A stretch of 10,983 bases of DNA, from contig DBZJ01000125.1 of assembly GCA_002311635.1 (NCBI GenBank), positions 1-10,983 on the forward strand, in the 5' to 3' direction. The position numbers were made by a program, and so were the translations under genes. This DNA comes from Syntrophaceae bacterium UBA1163. GTDB lineage: Bacteria; Desulfobacterota; BSN033; UBA1163. Below are positions 1 to 7,141 of the stretch, piece after piece. The number at the start of each line of letters is the position of its first letter. Within the stretch, counting starts at the first letter, position 1. The notes beneath the pieces were generated by a model that had not been told where the DNA came from, did no database searches, and saw only the letters and a list, made by a program, of their open reading frames with translations.

Positions 1-43
1 CGCCAGGTTTCAACTGGCTTCGCTTCGAAAGGATGCCATTCAT

Positions 44-69
44 CCCCAGGCTTAAAAGCCTGGGGTTTT
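44..69 (+). terminator. Hairpin terminator reading rightward
   Basis: A perfect stem (CCCCAGGCTT paired with AAGCCTGGGG, loop of about two bases) is followed by TTTT on the plus strand. It looks like the intrinsic terminator of a rightward gene lying left of the window. It could instead be a dispersed palindromic repeat, since the T tract is short and no partner gene is visible. Confidence 0.5.
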
Positions 70-83
70 CTGGCATAGCTTAT

Positions 84-120
84 AAAAAAGAGGCTCTTTT
101 GAAAAAGGGCCTCTTTTTTT
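84..120. terminator. Bidirectional intrinsic terminator
   Basis: A run of A, the stem GAGGC...GCCTC extended by A/T pairs, and a run of seven T form a symmetric structure with one mismatch near the loop. Read leftward it gives a stem followed by at least six U about 50 bases after the Hsp20 stop codon, so it probably ends the Hsp20 transcript. Read rightward it can also terminate transcription from the left. Confidence 0.75.
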
Positions 121-139
121 GCGAACCCGGATCATCCGC

Positions 140-157
140 TCCTGCCTACCGGCAGGA
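140..157. repeat. Short palindromic hairpin
   Basis: TCCTGCC and GGCAGGA pair perfectly over seven bases with the loop TACC, just after the Hsp20 stop codon. No T tract follows on either strand, so it is more like a small dispersed palindrome or an mRNA 3' end stabiliser than a terminator. Confidence 0.4.
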
Positions 158-172
158 CGCGAGATACTCATG

Positions 173-616
173 TTATTTGGGTTCTACCGTGATCTGTTTG
201 GGTTGAATCTCTCGTTTTCTGGGAAGAACGATGCGGAGCACCCCGTCTTTGTGAGAAGCCTTAATGCTCTCCTGGTCGATCGTTCTCGGGATGCTGAAGG
301 TCCGGCGAAAGGTCCCGTAAGGCCTTTCGATCTGAATGTAATTTTCTTCAGGCGACGCCTTGACGAACTTTCTTTCCCCTTGAATGATCAGGGTCCCTTC
401 TTCCACTCTAATATCGATTTCACTTTGACTGACTTCGGGGAGGTCAACCTTTAAAACCACTTCGTTTCCTCTTTCCAAAATATCCACGGGCGGGGACCAA
501 GCCCCTTGAACCACATCTTCTTTCCAAATGCGGGAAAGGGTTTCATCAATGAGTCGGGTCATCCGGTCTTGCATTGCCATCAGGTCTCGGAAGGGTTCCC
601 ATTTTACCAGGGTCAT
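173..616 (-). CDS. Hsp20 family small heat shock protein
   Basis: An ATP-independent chaperone of the alpha-crystallin/Hsp20 family that holds unfolding cytoplasmic proteins for later refolding. The N-terminus has the family opening LVKWEPFRDLMAMQDRM. The alpha-crystallin domain runs from about residue 39 (SPPVDILE) through VDLPEV, EGTLIIQGERK and YGTFRRTFSIP to the DGVLRIVLPRK strand near the C-terminus. The product is 147 residues, normal for the family. I chose the ATG at 616 because AGGAGG lies eight bases upstream. The GTG at 625 is also in frame but overlaps that ribosome binding site. The gene follows the last oxidoreductase gene by 61 bases and has its own promoter-like sequence, so it is probably a separate stress-controlled unit that may also receive read-through. 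Confidence 0.93.
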   Translation of the reverse strand: MTLVKWEPFRDLMAMQDRMTRLIDETLSRIWKEDVVQGAWSPPVDILERGNEVVLKVDLPEVSQSEIDIRVEEGTLIIQGERKFVKASPEENYIQIERPYGTFRRTFSIPRTIDQESIKASHKDGVLRIVLPRKREIQPKQITVEPK

Positions 617-652
617 ACCCACCACCTCCTAAAGGGCAAACTTTCTATTTCC

Positions 653-681
653 AATATACTCGAAACGAGTCGAGATTTCAA
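653..681 (-). promoter_or_regulatory. Promoter of the Hsp20 gene with palindromic spacer
   Basis: On the minus strand TTGAAA (676-681) and TATATT (653-658) are separated by exactly 17 bases, a near-consensus sigma-70-type promoter. The -35 box overlaps the TGA stop codon of the upstream gene. The -10 box lies 36 bases before the ATG. The spacer contains ACTCG-TTT-CGAGT (658-670), which could be an operator. CTTGAAA also resembles a heat-shock sigma factor -35 element, but no matching CCCCAT-type -10 is present. Confidence 0.6.
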
Positions 682-1391
682 GTCCGACAGGTGTAACAGA
701 CATCAAAAAAATCTTTCGAAAGTTTGGCCTGTTCCTTGAACTTCTCCAGCTGAAACCAGGGGGCAAAATAGTTTCCGCAGACTTTGCATTGCTTCATCTT
801 CAATGTCCGCTTCCAACGGACGATCGTTCGCTCATCCTTTTCTTCCTTCATCCGGATGACGTCCACGGGGCAGACGATCACACAGGCACCGCAGGCGATA
901 CAACTCAACGCCTCTCCTTGAAAGGGAGGGATCATCTCCCGCCGATCTCCACGAAAGGCGAACTGGATGGCATTGGCCCCCACGATTTCTTCGCAGACTC
1001 TGCCGCAGAGACCGCAAAGGATGCAGTCCTTGTCATCTTGCTTGAATCGAACCCCGTTGACCCCCATCTCCTTGGCCATGTCCTGAATGAGCTTATCTCC
1101 GGGGCACATGGCCAGAATAAGTTCGATGATCATTCGACGGGCTCGGATGACCTTTTCCGTCTGTGTCAACACCTGAATGCCTTCCGTCGCGGGATAGGTA
1201 CAGGAGGTGGTCATCTTTGACTTTCCCCCCTTCACCACTTCCACAAGACAGAGACGGCATGCGCCGTAGGGCTTCACCGACTCGCTAAAACAGAGATGCG
1301 GAATATCAATGCCCGCATCCAACGCTACCTGTAGAACATTCCCGCCTTCTTTCCCTTCAACGGCTTGACCATCAATTGAAAAAGGGATCAT
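678..1391 (-). CDS. NuoG/HydA N-terminal-like iron-sulfur subunit, no H-cluster
   Basis: A 237-residue electron-transfer subunit like the N-terminal part of NuoG, HoxU or HydA. Residues 1-75 form a plant-type [2Fe-2S] ferredoxin domain with C34, C45, C48 and C64. Two [4Fe-4S] ferredoxin motifs follow: C123/C126/C129/C133 and C164/C167/C170/C174. The His-Cys3 cluster motif usually found between these regions is absent; only C96 remains there. The C-terminal tail has CxxC (202, 205) and CxxC (232, 235), a possible zinc ribbon or rubredoxin-like site. No hydrogenase H-cluster or formate dehydrogenase domain is attached. The start has a strong AAGGAG site eight bases upstream. It is the last gene of the operon and probably wires the NuoF-like flavoprotein to ferredoxin or to the oxidoreductase. 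Family assignment is firm; its exact partner is inferred. Confidence 0.85.
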   Translation of the reverse strand: MIPFSIDGQAVEGKEGGNVLQVALDAGIDIPHLCFSESVKPYGACRLCLVEVVKGGKSKMTTSCTYPATEGIQVLTQTEKVIRARRMIIELILAMCPGDKLIQDMAKEMGVNGVRFKQDDKDCILCGLCGRVCEEIVGANAIQFAFRGDRREMIPPFQGEALSCIACGACVIVCPVDVIRMKEEKDERTIVRWKRTLKMKQCKVCGNYFAPWFQLEKFKEQAKLSKDFFDVCYTCRT

Positions 1392-1469
1392 AGATATCTC
1401 CTTGTAAATCCCAAATAAATTCCAATTTCAAATGACCCATGCAGATTGCCGGTTTTCCAATCCGCATTC
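1392..1469. other. Low-complexity spacer between nuoF-like and HydA-like genes
   Basis: This 78-base gap carries word-like sequence with no gene. It contains AAATTCCAATTT (1417-1428), which recurs in reverse complement at 7230-7241. On the minus strand it contains GGAATGCGGATTG, which recurs on the plus strand at 10112-10124 upstream of dnaX. The ribosome binding site of the downstream gene lies at its left edge. Confidence 0.5.
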
Positions 1470-3398
1470 CTATTCAACTTCAATTGCCTTAAACTTGCAC
1501 GCCTCAAAACACATCCCGCACCGAGTACATTTTTCGGTACCGATTTTAAACGGTTTTCCGGATTCTTTTTTCGTCTTCGCTTTGCCTGTGATGGCCCCGG
1601 CCGGGCAGACCTTGATGCACTTGCCGCACCTCTTGCAGACATCCGAGAGAATTCGGTATCGGAGCAGCGCCCGGCAGACCTTCGCAGGACATCGCTTGTT
1701 GATGATATGCTCTTCGTATTCATCCTGGAAATACCGGAGCGTAGAGAGAACAGGATTGGGAGCCGTTGCTCCCAACTGGCATAGGGACGCTTCTGCAGTA
1801 ACCCATCCCAATTCCTTTAAAAGGTCGATGTGATCCGTGGTTCCCCTTCCCTCGGTAATCTCCGTCAGGATCTCATGCATCCGTTTCGTCCCTTCCCGAC
1901 AGGAGGTACACTTCCCGCAGGATTCGCTCTTGAGAAAGTTCATGAAATATTTTGCGATGTCTACCATGCACGTGGATTCATCCATGACGATCATTCCCCC
2001 GGAGCCCATCATCGAGCCCACCTGGGTCAACTGATCGTAATCCACGGGCATATCGATCAACGATTCCGGAATGCATCCCCCCGAAGGACCTCCCGTCTGA
2101 ACGGCCTTGAATTTCTTCCCATCCGGAACACCCCCTCCGATATCATAGACGATCTCCCTCAGGGTGGCTCCCATGGGAACTTCGATCAGACCCGTATTCT
2201 TCACCTTTCCCACAATGGAGAAGACCTTGGTCCCTTTGCTCCCCTGGGTTCCGATCTTCGAATACCAGTCTGCCCCTCTCGATACGATCACCGGGATATT
2301 ATTCCAGGTTTCCACGTTGTTCAGGTTGCTGGGTTTGTCCCAGAGACCGCTTTCCGTGGTGTGAATATGCTTGGCTCTCGGCTCTCCAACTTTTCCCTCG
2401 ATGGAAGCCATCAACGCCGTGGATTCTCCGCAGACAAAGGCCCCGCCTCCCCGGAAAAGGTTGATTTTGAGCGAAAAACCTGATCCAAAAATGTTCTCTC
2501 CGAGAAGCCCGGCCTCCTCGGCCTGACGAATGGCGATCTTGAGCTTTTGGATAGCCAGCGGATACTCGTCCCTGACATAGATAAATCCCTCCTGTGCCCC
2601 GATCGCATAGGCCCCGATGATCATCCCCTCGATCACACTGTGAGGGTCGCCTTCCAGGATACTCCGATCCATGTAGGCCCCCGGATCCCCTTCGTCCGCG
2701 TTGCAGAGAATAAATTTCCGGTCCCCTTTCGCCTTCCGGCATGAATCCCATTTATTGCCCGTCGGGAACCCAGCCCCTCCCCTTCCACGGAGACCGGATC
2801 GCTTCACCTCTCCGATGATCTCTTCCGGCTTCATCTCGAAAAGCGCTCGATAGAGAGAGAAATATCCTCCCCTGGCAATGTACTCGTCGATGTGGTCGGG
2901 ATTGATGAAACCGCAGTTCCTCAGCGCAATCTTTAACTGTTTGCTGTAAAAGGGAACCTGATGATAATGGGGGGTCCCGTTTATTCCTGCGGGGATCCTC
3001 TGGATGGAGTAATTTTTAACCGAGCCTTCAAGGACCCGGTCCTCTTTTTCCATCTTGCAGAACAACAGATCCTCCACGACTTTGTTCTCCAGCCATTTCT
3101 GAACCAGCTCGCCGGAGCGCTCAGAAGTCACCCCCTGATAGAAGACCCTGGGTTTTCCCGGCTCCAAAATGTCCACGACGGGCTCTCTCTGACAAAAGCC
3201 GATGCATCCTGTCTGTCCCAGAAGGATCCGTACCTTTGCCTTCTCTATCTCTTTTTGAATGGCCTCGTAAACCTTGCCGGCGCCCGTGGAGAGACCGCAG
3301 GTTGCCATTCCCACGGAGATCTTCGTCGCACCGGGATAAAGAGACTTCAAACCTTTCTCTCTTATCTTCTCCAAATCGTTCTTCGTCCGAATAATCAT
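1470..3398 (-). CDS. NuoF/HydB/HndC-type NADH-binding flavoprotein
   Basis: A 642-residue flavoprotein that exchanges electrons with NAD(H) through FMN. The domain order matches HydB/HndC of multimeric NAD(P)-linked hydrogenases rather than plain complex I NuoF. Residues 25-110 form a thioredoxin-like ferredoxin domain (C34, C65, C69). The FMN/NADH glycine-rich motif RGRGGAGFPTGNKW is at 204-217, followed by NADEGDPGAYMDR at 233-245. An SLBB region precedes the cluster motif SCGKCTSC (C494, C497, C500) with its fourth ligand C540. The C-terminus carries CPAKVC (570-575) and two extra [4Fe-4S] motifs (588/591/594/598 and 624/627/630/634). The complex I box PPFPA after GEPRAK is replaced by HIHTTESGLW. 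GAGGGG precedes the ATG. It sits downstream of the NuoE-like gene, with which it should form the NADH-oxidising or NAD-reducing core. Confidence 0.92.
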   Translation of the reverse strand: MIIRTKNDLEKIREKGLKSLYPGATKISVGMATCGLSTGAGKVYEAIQKEIEKAKVRILLGQTGCIGFCQREPVVDILEPGKPRVFYQGVTSERSGELVQKWLENKVVEDLLFCKMEKEDRVLEGSVKNYSIQRIPAGINGTPHYHQVPFYSKQLKIALRNCGFINPDHIDEYIARGGYFSLYRALFEMKPEEIIGEVKRSGLRGRGGAGFPTGNKWDSCRKAKGDRKFILCNADEGDPGAYMDRSILEGDPHSVIEGMIIGAYAIGAQEGFIYVRDEYPLAIQKLKIAIRQAEEAGLLGENIFGSGFSLKINLFRGGGAFVCGESTALMASIEGKVGEPRAKHIHTTESGLWDKPSNLNNVETWNNIPVIVSRGADWYSKIGTQGSKGTKVFSIVGKVKNTGLIEVPMGATLREIVYDIGGGVPDGKKFKAVQTGGPSGGCIPESLIDMPVDYDQLTQVGSMMGSGGMIVMDESTCMVDIAKYFMNFLKSESCGKCTSCREGTKRMHEILTEITEGRGTTDHIDLLKELGWVTAEASLCQLGATAPNPVLSTLRYFQDEYEEHIINKRCPAKVCRALLRYRILSDVCKRCGKCIKVCPAGAITGKAKTKKESGKPFKIGTEKCTRCGMCFEACKFKAIEVE

Positions 3399-3499
3399 TT
3401 TCCCCTCAATCTTAATTTAAATAACGTGACCGTGTCCGTTTTCCGTGTCCGTCAAACAATGATCATCCTCTTGCCACGGCCATAATTCATTCACGCCAA
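3399..3499. other. Spacer with short direct repeat
   Basis: This 101-base gap separates the nuoE-like and nuoF-like genes. CCGTGTCCGT occurs twice (3430-3439 and 3443-3452), separated by three bases. No gene or terminator is visible; the genes are probably still cotranscribed. TCCGTTTTCC within it also occurs in the spacer upstream of dnaX, near 10149-10158. Confidence 0.45.
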
Positions 3500-3952
3500 T
3501 TATTTGAAATCTTTTAACAAGCCGGGCACCTTCTCCTGTGAAAGGCGGCCATGGACGTCTCCGTCAATCACAGCCACGGGGCCCAGGCTGCAACAGCCAA
3601 CGCAATGAACCGATTCCAGCGTAAACCGTTTATCCTTGGTCGTCTCCCCGACCGAGATGCCCAGATCTCTCTCCAATTTGTCCAAAATTTTATCGCCCCC
3701 TCGAACATGGCATGCCGTCCCGAGACACACATCAATCTTGTGCCGCCCCCGGGGCTTCAAGCTCAAGGCGTTGTAGAAGGTGGCGATGCGAAAGACATGT
3801 ACCATCGGAATCCGCATTTTTTGAGAAACATATTCTAATGTCTCCCTGGGAAGGTACTTTTCCTCAGCCTGTATGTCCTGCAGGATGGCGAGGATCGCCG
3901 ATTCCCTTGCTCCGTACTGTCGAACGATGCGGTCAATTTTTGAAGCTTCCAT
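3500..3952 (-). CDS. NuoE/HydC/HndA-type [2Fe-2S] subunit
   Basis: A 150-residue thioredoxin-like [2Fe-2S] protein of the complex I 24 kDa family. It has an N-terminal helical region and conserved VFRIATFYNALSLKPRGRH at 53-71. The cluster ligands are C76 and C81 (CLGTAC) plus C117 and C121 (CVGCC); C120 is an additional cysteine. The partner of this subunit is always a NuoF-type flavoprotein, encoded next. The length is typical of the bifurcating-hydrogenase form. The start is one base after the TGA stop of porB, with AGGAAAGGG upstream inside porB. This near-overlap is the strongest evidence that the oxoacid oxidoreductase and the NADH module are made together. Confidence 0.93.
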   Translation of the reverse strand: MEASKIDRIVRQYGARESAILAILQDIQAEEKYLPRETLEYVSQKMRIPMVHVFRIATFYNALSLKPRGRHKIDVCLGTACHVRGGDKILDKLERDLGISVGETTKDKRFTLESVHCVGCCSLGPVAVIDGDVHGRLSQEKVPGLLKDFK

Positions 3953-3953
3953 C

Positions 3954-4886
3954 TCAAGATCCCTTTCCTGCCTTCGCTCTTAGCTGCTCGTATTCCGCGT
4001 GAACTCGTTTTTCAATTTCCGCGATCATTTCATCCGTAAGGTGGCGGAACCTCCCTTGAAGCTTGAGGTATTCCTTAACGGGCTTCAATTTAGGAAAATC
4101 GACACTCAAACGGTATTGTCCCCTCTCCACTTCATAAAGAGGAAAAATCCCTGTCTCCACGGCCAACCGGCCCAGCCTGATCGAGAGTTCCGGTGCCGTC
4201 CTCCACCCAGTGGGACAAACAGAAAGAATATGGACATAGGCAGGGCCCTCAATATCGGCCGCCTTCTTCACTTTCTGCACTAAGTCGATTGGATAACTGG
4301 GACAAGCGGTGGCCACATAAGGAATATTGTGAGCCGCTGCAATGGCGGGCATATTCTTCTTCCACGTGATCTGACCCATTTGAACCCTTCCAACCGGGGA
4401 GGTGGTTGTGGCGGCGCCAAAAGGCGTCGCGGAAGACCGTTGGATACCGGTGTTCATATAGGCCTCGTTGTCCGTACAAACGTAGAGAAAGTTGTGGCCT
4501 CTCTCCAAAGCACCCGAGAGTGCCTGAAGACCGATGTCCGCTGTTCCTCCATCCCCACCCATGGCAACGGTGACTATTTTTTTGCGAGGGATTCTCCCTT
4601 TTCTCATCAACACCTTTAATGCCGATTCGATGCCCGAAGCCACCGCCGCCGTATTCTCAAAGGCCACGTGAATCCACGGAACTCTCCATGCCGTATAAGG
4701 AAGCGGCGAAGAGACAATCTCCATGCAGCCTGTTGCATTGGCAACGATCACGTTTCTTCCCAATGCCTTGGCAACCAATCTCACTGCCAATGCCTCGGCG
4801 CATCCCTGGCAGGACCGATGGCCGGGTGAAAAATATTCCTTTTGAGTCAACGTCCGAACTGCAAAAACGTTCAAATTCTCAGTCAT
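3954..4886 (-). CDS. porB: 2-oxoacid:ferredoxin oxidoreductase beta subunit (pyruvate type)
   Basis: The thiamine diphosphate-binding subunit that decarboxylates the 2-oxoacid and passes electrons to a [4Fe-4S] cluster. The cluster ligands are C26 and C29 (CQGC), C54 (NATGC) and C224 (SVCPTGW). The ThDP motif begins GDGG at 111-114 and ends at DNEAYMNTG (139-147), followed by QRSSATPFGA, typical of PorB. Length 310 matches four-subunit pyruvate synthases. The start codon overlaps the porA stop by four bases (ATGA), indicating translational coupling. Pyruvate is the most likely substrate from length and motifs, but 2-ketoisovalerate or another 2-oxoacid is not excluded by sequence alone. Confidence 0.93.
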   Translation of the reverse strand: MTENLNVFAVRTLTQKEYFSPGHRSCQGCAEALAVRLVAKALGRNVIVANATGCMEIVSSPLPYTAWRVPWIHVAFENTAAVASGIESALKVLMRKGRIPRKKIVTVAMGGDGGTADIGLQALSGALERGHNFLYVCTDNEAYMNTGIQRSSATPFGAATTTSPVGRVQMGQITWKKNMPAIAAAHNIPYVATACPSYPIDLVQKVKKAADIEGPAYVHILSVCPTGWRTAPELSIRLGRLAVETGIFPLYEVERGQYRLSVDFPKLKPVKEYLKLQGRFRHLTDEMIAEIEKRVHAEYEQLRAKAGKGS

Positions 4887-6055
4887 CCTCTCACCCCATA
4901 AATTTCGAAGCCTTCCTTATTTCCTTCTGCAATCTCGATCTCCGCCTTGTCCACCATCTTGACGAAGTCTGAAGGAGTGACATCCCTTCCCGAAATTCCT
5001 GCGACGAAATTGTATACCGACGGTCTCTGATCATTCCCGTAAAGGGCTGCTTTCACTTCGGATGCAACAGGTCCACACGCTCCAACGGAGATGGCGCGGT
5101 CAATCACCACGAGCTGTTTGGCATGGAGCGTCGCCTTTTTCAAATCATCGAAAGGGAACGGGCGCCAGAGGCGGATCTTCACAAGCCCGACAGACCTCCC
5201 TGCCTCCCTCATCTTGTCCACCGCCACGGATGCCGTTTCACCATAGCTTCCCATGGTCACCAACAGCGTATCGGCGTCCTCCGCTTGATAGGTTTCGACC
5301 GGATGATAATACCTCCCCGACATGTCTCCGAAGGCCTTCCAAGTCTCGATGATTTTCGGCATGGAAGATCGAAGGGCTTCCTCCTGAGCTTTTTTGGTTT
5401 CTGCAAAAATGGCCGGAAGGGCAAAGGCGCCCATGGTCACCGGGTGATCTGGGTGCAATTGGTGAACAGGCTGATAAGGAGGGAGGAATTGATCGATTTT
5501 CCCCTGCTCGATCAATTCAATGGGTTCGATCACGTGGCTCAGGATGAACCCGTCCATATTGATGATGACGGGGAAGAGAACGCTGTTTTCCTCCGCTAAC
5601 CGATAGGCCGCAAACACATGGTCATAGCTCTCTTGGCCATTCTCCACAAAGAATTGAATCCACCCGCAGTCCCGGATGGACATCACGTCGCTATGGTCGT
5701 TCCAAATACTCAGGGGCGCCGAGAGGGTTCGATTCGAAACGATCATGACGATCGGCAATCTCAAGCCCGATGCAATATAGGTGATCTCGCTCATCAGCGC
5801 TAACCCCTGGGAACTCGTGCAAGTAAATGTCCTCGCTCCGGTCGCCGCCGCTCCCACACAGACGCTCAGGGCAGAGTGCTCCGACTCCACACAAAAGAAG
5901 TCCGCATCGAGGTCTCCATTCGCCACCAATTCAGCGAGGTGTTCCACAATATGTGTTTGCGGCGTGATGGGATAGGCCGAGATGACATCCACGTTGGCCT
6001 GCTTGACCGCCTCCGCGGCGGCAATGGAAACCTCCATTCCAATCCTTTTCGCCAT
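4883..6055 (-). CDS. porA: 2-oxoacid:ferredoxin oxidoreductase alpha subunit (pyruvate type)
   Basis: The 390-residue alpha subunit, which with PorB completes the ThDP active site and binds CoA. Diagnostic stretches are AYPITPQTHIVE at 27-38, CVESEHSALSV at 55-65, TCTSSQGLALMSE near 78-90, and NRTLSAPLSIWNDHSDVMSI near 108-127. A transketolase C-terminal-like domain follows (LLVTMGSYGETA, IRLWRPFP, AISVGACGPVASEV). The ATG directly follows the TAA of porD (TAAATG). Its ribosome binding site GGAGGAG lies within the last porD codons, so expression is coupled. No truncation is seen. Confidence 0.94.
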   Translation of the reverse strand: MAKRIGMEVSIAAAEAVKQANVDVISAYPITPQTHIVEHLAELVANGDLDADFFCVESEHSALSVCVGAAATGARTFTCTSSQGLALMSEITYIASGLRLPIVMIVSNRTLSAPLSIWNDHSDVMSIRDCGWIQFFVENGQESYDHVFAAYRLAEENSVLFPVIINMDGFILSHVIEPIELIEQGKIDQFLPPYQPVHQLHPDHPVTMGAFALPAIFAETKKAQEEALRSSMPKIIETWKAFGDMSGRYYHPVETYQAEDADTLLVTMGSYGETASVAVDKMREAGRSVGLVKIRLWRPFPFDDLKKATLHAKQLVVIDRAISVGACGPVASEVKAALYGNDQRPSVYNFVAGISGRDVTPSDFVKMVDKAEIEIAEGNKEGFEIYGVRG

Positions 6056-6355
6056 TTATTTCTCCTCCTCTTCCAGCACCATGGTGATGGCTCCGGTGGG
6101 ACACTCTTTTGCACAGATGCCGCAACCCTTGCAATAAAAAAGGTCCGCAATGAAATAATTCTCTTCGTTCAGGTTATAGGCCATGTCCGGGCAGAAGATA
6201 TAGCACAATCCGCAATGGATACACAGCTCCTTATTAAGGACAGGCTTGAGAGTCTTCCAATCTCCCGTCCGATATTCGCTGGCGTTCCCCGGTTCCAAGA
6301 CGACATTGCCAATCGATAGTTCCTTCCATGTCCATTCTGATTCAGGTTTTGTCAT
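6056..6355 (-). CDS. porD: 2-oxoacid:ferredoxin oxidoreductase delta subunit, 2[4Fe-4S] ferredoxin
   Basis: A 99-residue bacterial-type ferredoxin subunit that relays electrons from the ThDP site. The two cluster motifs are C45/C48/C51/C55 (CIHCGLCYIFCP) and C75/C78/C81/C85 (CKGCGICAKECP). The first 40 residues, including the WKELSIGNVV and GDWKTLKPVL stretches, match the N-terminal extension typical of PorD rather than free ferredoxins. The acidic tail EEEEK gives the purine-rich sequence that serves as the porA ribosome binding site. It lies between porG and porA. Confidence 0.93.
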   Translation of the reverse strand: MTKPESEWTWKELSIGNVVLEPGNASEYRTGDWKTLKPVLNKELCIHCGLCYIFCPDMAYNLNEENYFIADLFYCKGCGICAKECPTGAITMVLEEEEK

Positions 6356-6439
6356 AACCTTACCCTCTGATAAATTGATTAGCGATAACCCTTCTGCCTT
6401 CCCTCCCTTCAGTAAAGGGGGCCGGGACGATTACAAAAA
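6356..6439. repeat. porG-porD spacer with hairpin
   Basis: In this 84-base gap, CTCCCTT and AAGGGGG (6403-6421) form a seven-pair stem, with one G-T pair, around CAGTA. The base composition (pyrimidine arm, purine arm) is like dispersed repeats common in anaerobic bacterial genomes. It lacks a T tract on the minus strand, so it may attenuate or protect mRNA rather than terminate it. Confidence 0.4.
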
Positions 6440-6988
6440 CTATTGAATAAGGATGGTTTCCTGATAGGCCCTTTCGAAAGCAGAAATGTTCTTTTCCGCA
6501 ACTCGGCCAAAACGCCCCTTTAGAGGAAGGATGAAAGATTCTTTTTTGACCAGCCCGGAAGCCTTGAGCAAGGATCCAAGCATTGTTGTATTGGTAATGG
6601 GAAGTCCGAGAACTTCCCTGGCAATCTTGACCGCATCGACCACGCCGAGCCGATTCTTGATCTTCAAGGTTTCTTTCACTTTTTCTGGAGAATCGCTGCT
6701 CGTGGTGACCAGAATGCCCTCCGGCTTCAAACCGGCAGCCACGTTCACCACCTTTAAAAGGGAGGCGTCGAGCACGACCACTAAATCGGGTTCGTAGATA
6801 TTGGCCCTGATCTTAATCGGCTGATCGCTGATTCGGCAGAAAGCCAGCACGGGGGCTCCTCTTCGCTCCGGGCCAAAGCTCGGAAACGCCTGGGCATACT
6901 TACCTTCTTCAATAGCTGCCAGGGCTAAGAGTTCCGCGGAGGTAACGGCCCCCTGTCCACCTCTTCCATGAAATCGAATCTCAATCAT
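6440..6988 (-). CDS. porG: 2-oxoacid:ferredoxin oxidoreductase gamma subunit
   Basis: The 182-residue gamma subunit (also called PorC), first gene of the operon. It begins [19 protein letters not shown], the family signature, and continues with [17 protein letters not shown] and [11 protein letters not shown]. The middle [15 protein letters not shown] and the C-terminal FGRVAEKN stretch are also standard. The subunit helps bind CoA and holds the alpha and beta subunits together. AGGAG precedes the ATG by seven bases. The upstream 344-base region holds a palindrome and a possible promoter. Confidence 0.94.
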
Positions 6989-7003
6989 CTGATTCTCCTA
7001 AAT

Positions 7004-7105
7004 CCATTCTGGATGGTGTCTGCTTATAAAATGTCTCGCCGTCGTTTCTGTGAAAACAGGAATCAAATCATCTCGACCGTTCTGGATTCCTGCTTCCGCA
7101 GGAAT
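7004..7105. repeat. Dispersed-type hairpin repeat in the porG leader
   Basis: ATTCCTGC (7086-7093) and GCAGGAAT (7098-7105) form a perfect eight-pair stem with loop TTCC. On the minus strand the hairpin is followed by ATCCAGAACGG (7077-7087), and ATCCAGAATGG recurs at 7004-7014. A second, imperfect TTCCTG...CAG hairpin lies between them. The pattern GTCATT..ATTCCTGC-loop-GCAGGAATCCAG is a widespread intergenic repeat type in proteobacterial genomes. Confidence 0.55.
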
Positions 7106-7141
7106 AACGAAATGACTGAGTTTTAAGGACTAAATTATCAA

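Noticed and set aside
653..681. CIRCE (HrcA) operator at the Hsp20 gene
   Set aside because: The palindrome has 5-base arms with a 3-base gap and does not match TTAGCACTC-N9-GAGTGCTAA.
1830..2483. Plus-strand open frame of 217 codons
   Set aside because: It lies wholly antisense to the strongly conserved NuoF-like gene, has no recognisable domain and no good ribosome binding site. It is a shadow of the coding bias on the other strand.
2961..3485. Plus-strand open frame of 174 codons
   Set aside because: Antisense to the NuoF-like N-terminus and running into a repeat-bearing spacer; no family resemblance.
678..3952. A complete electron-bifurcating hydrogenase (HydABC)
   Set aside because: The HydA-like subunit ends after its ferredoxin motifs. 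No H-cluster motifs (TSCCPxW, FxxCPGGC-type) occur in the window.
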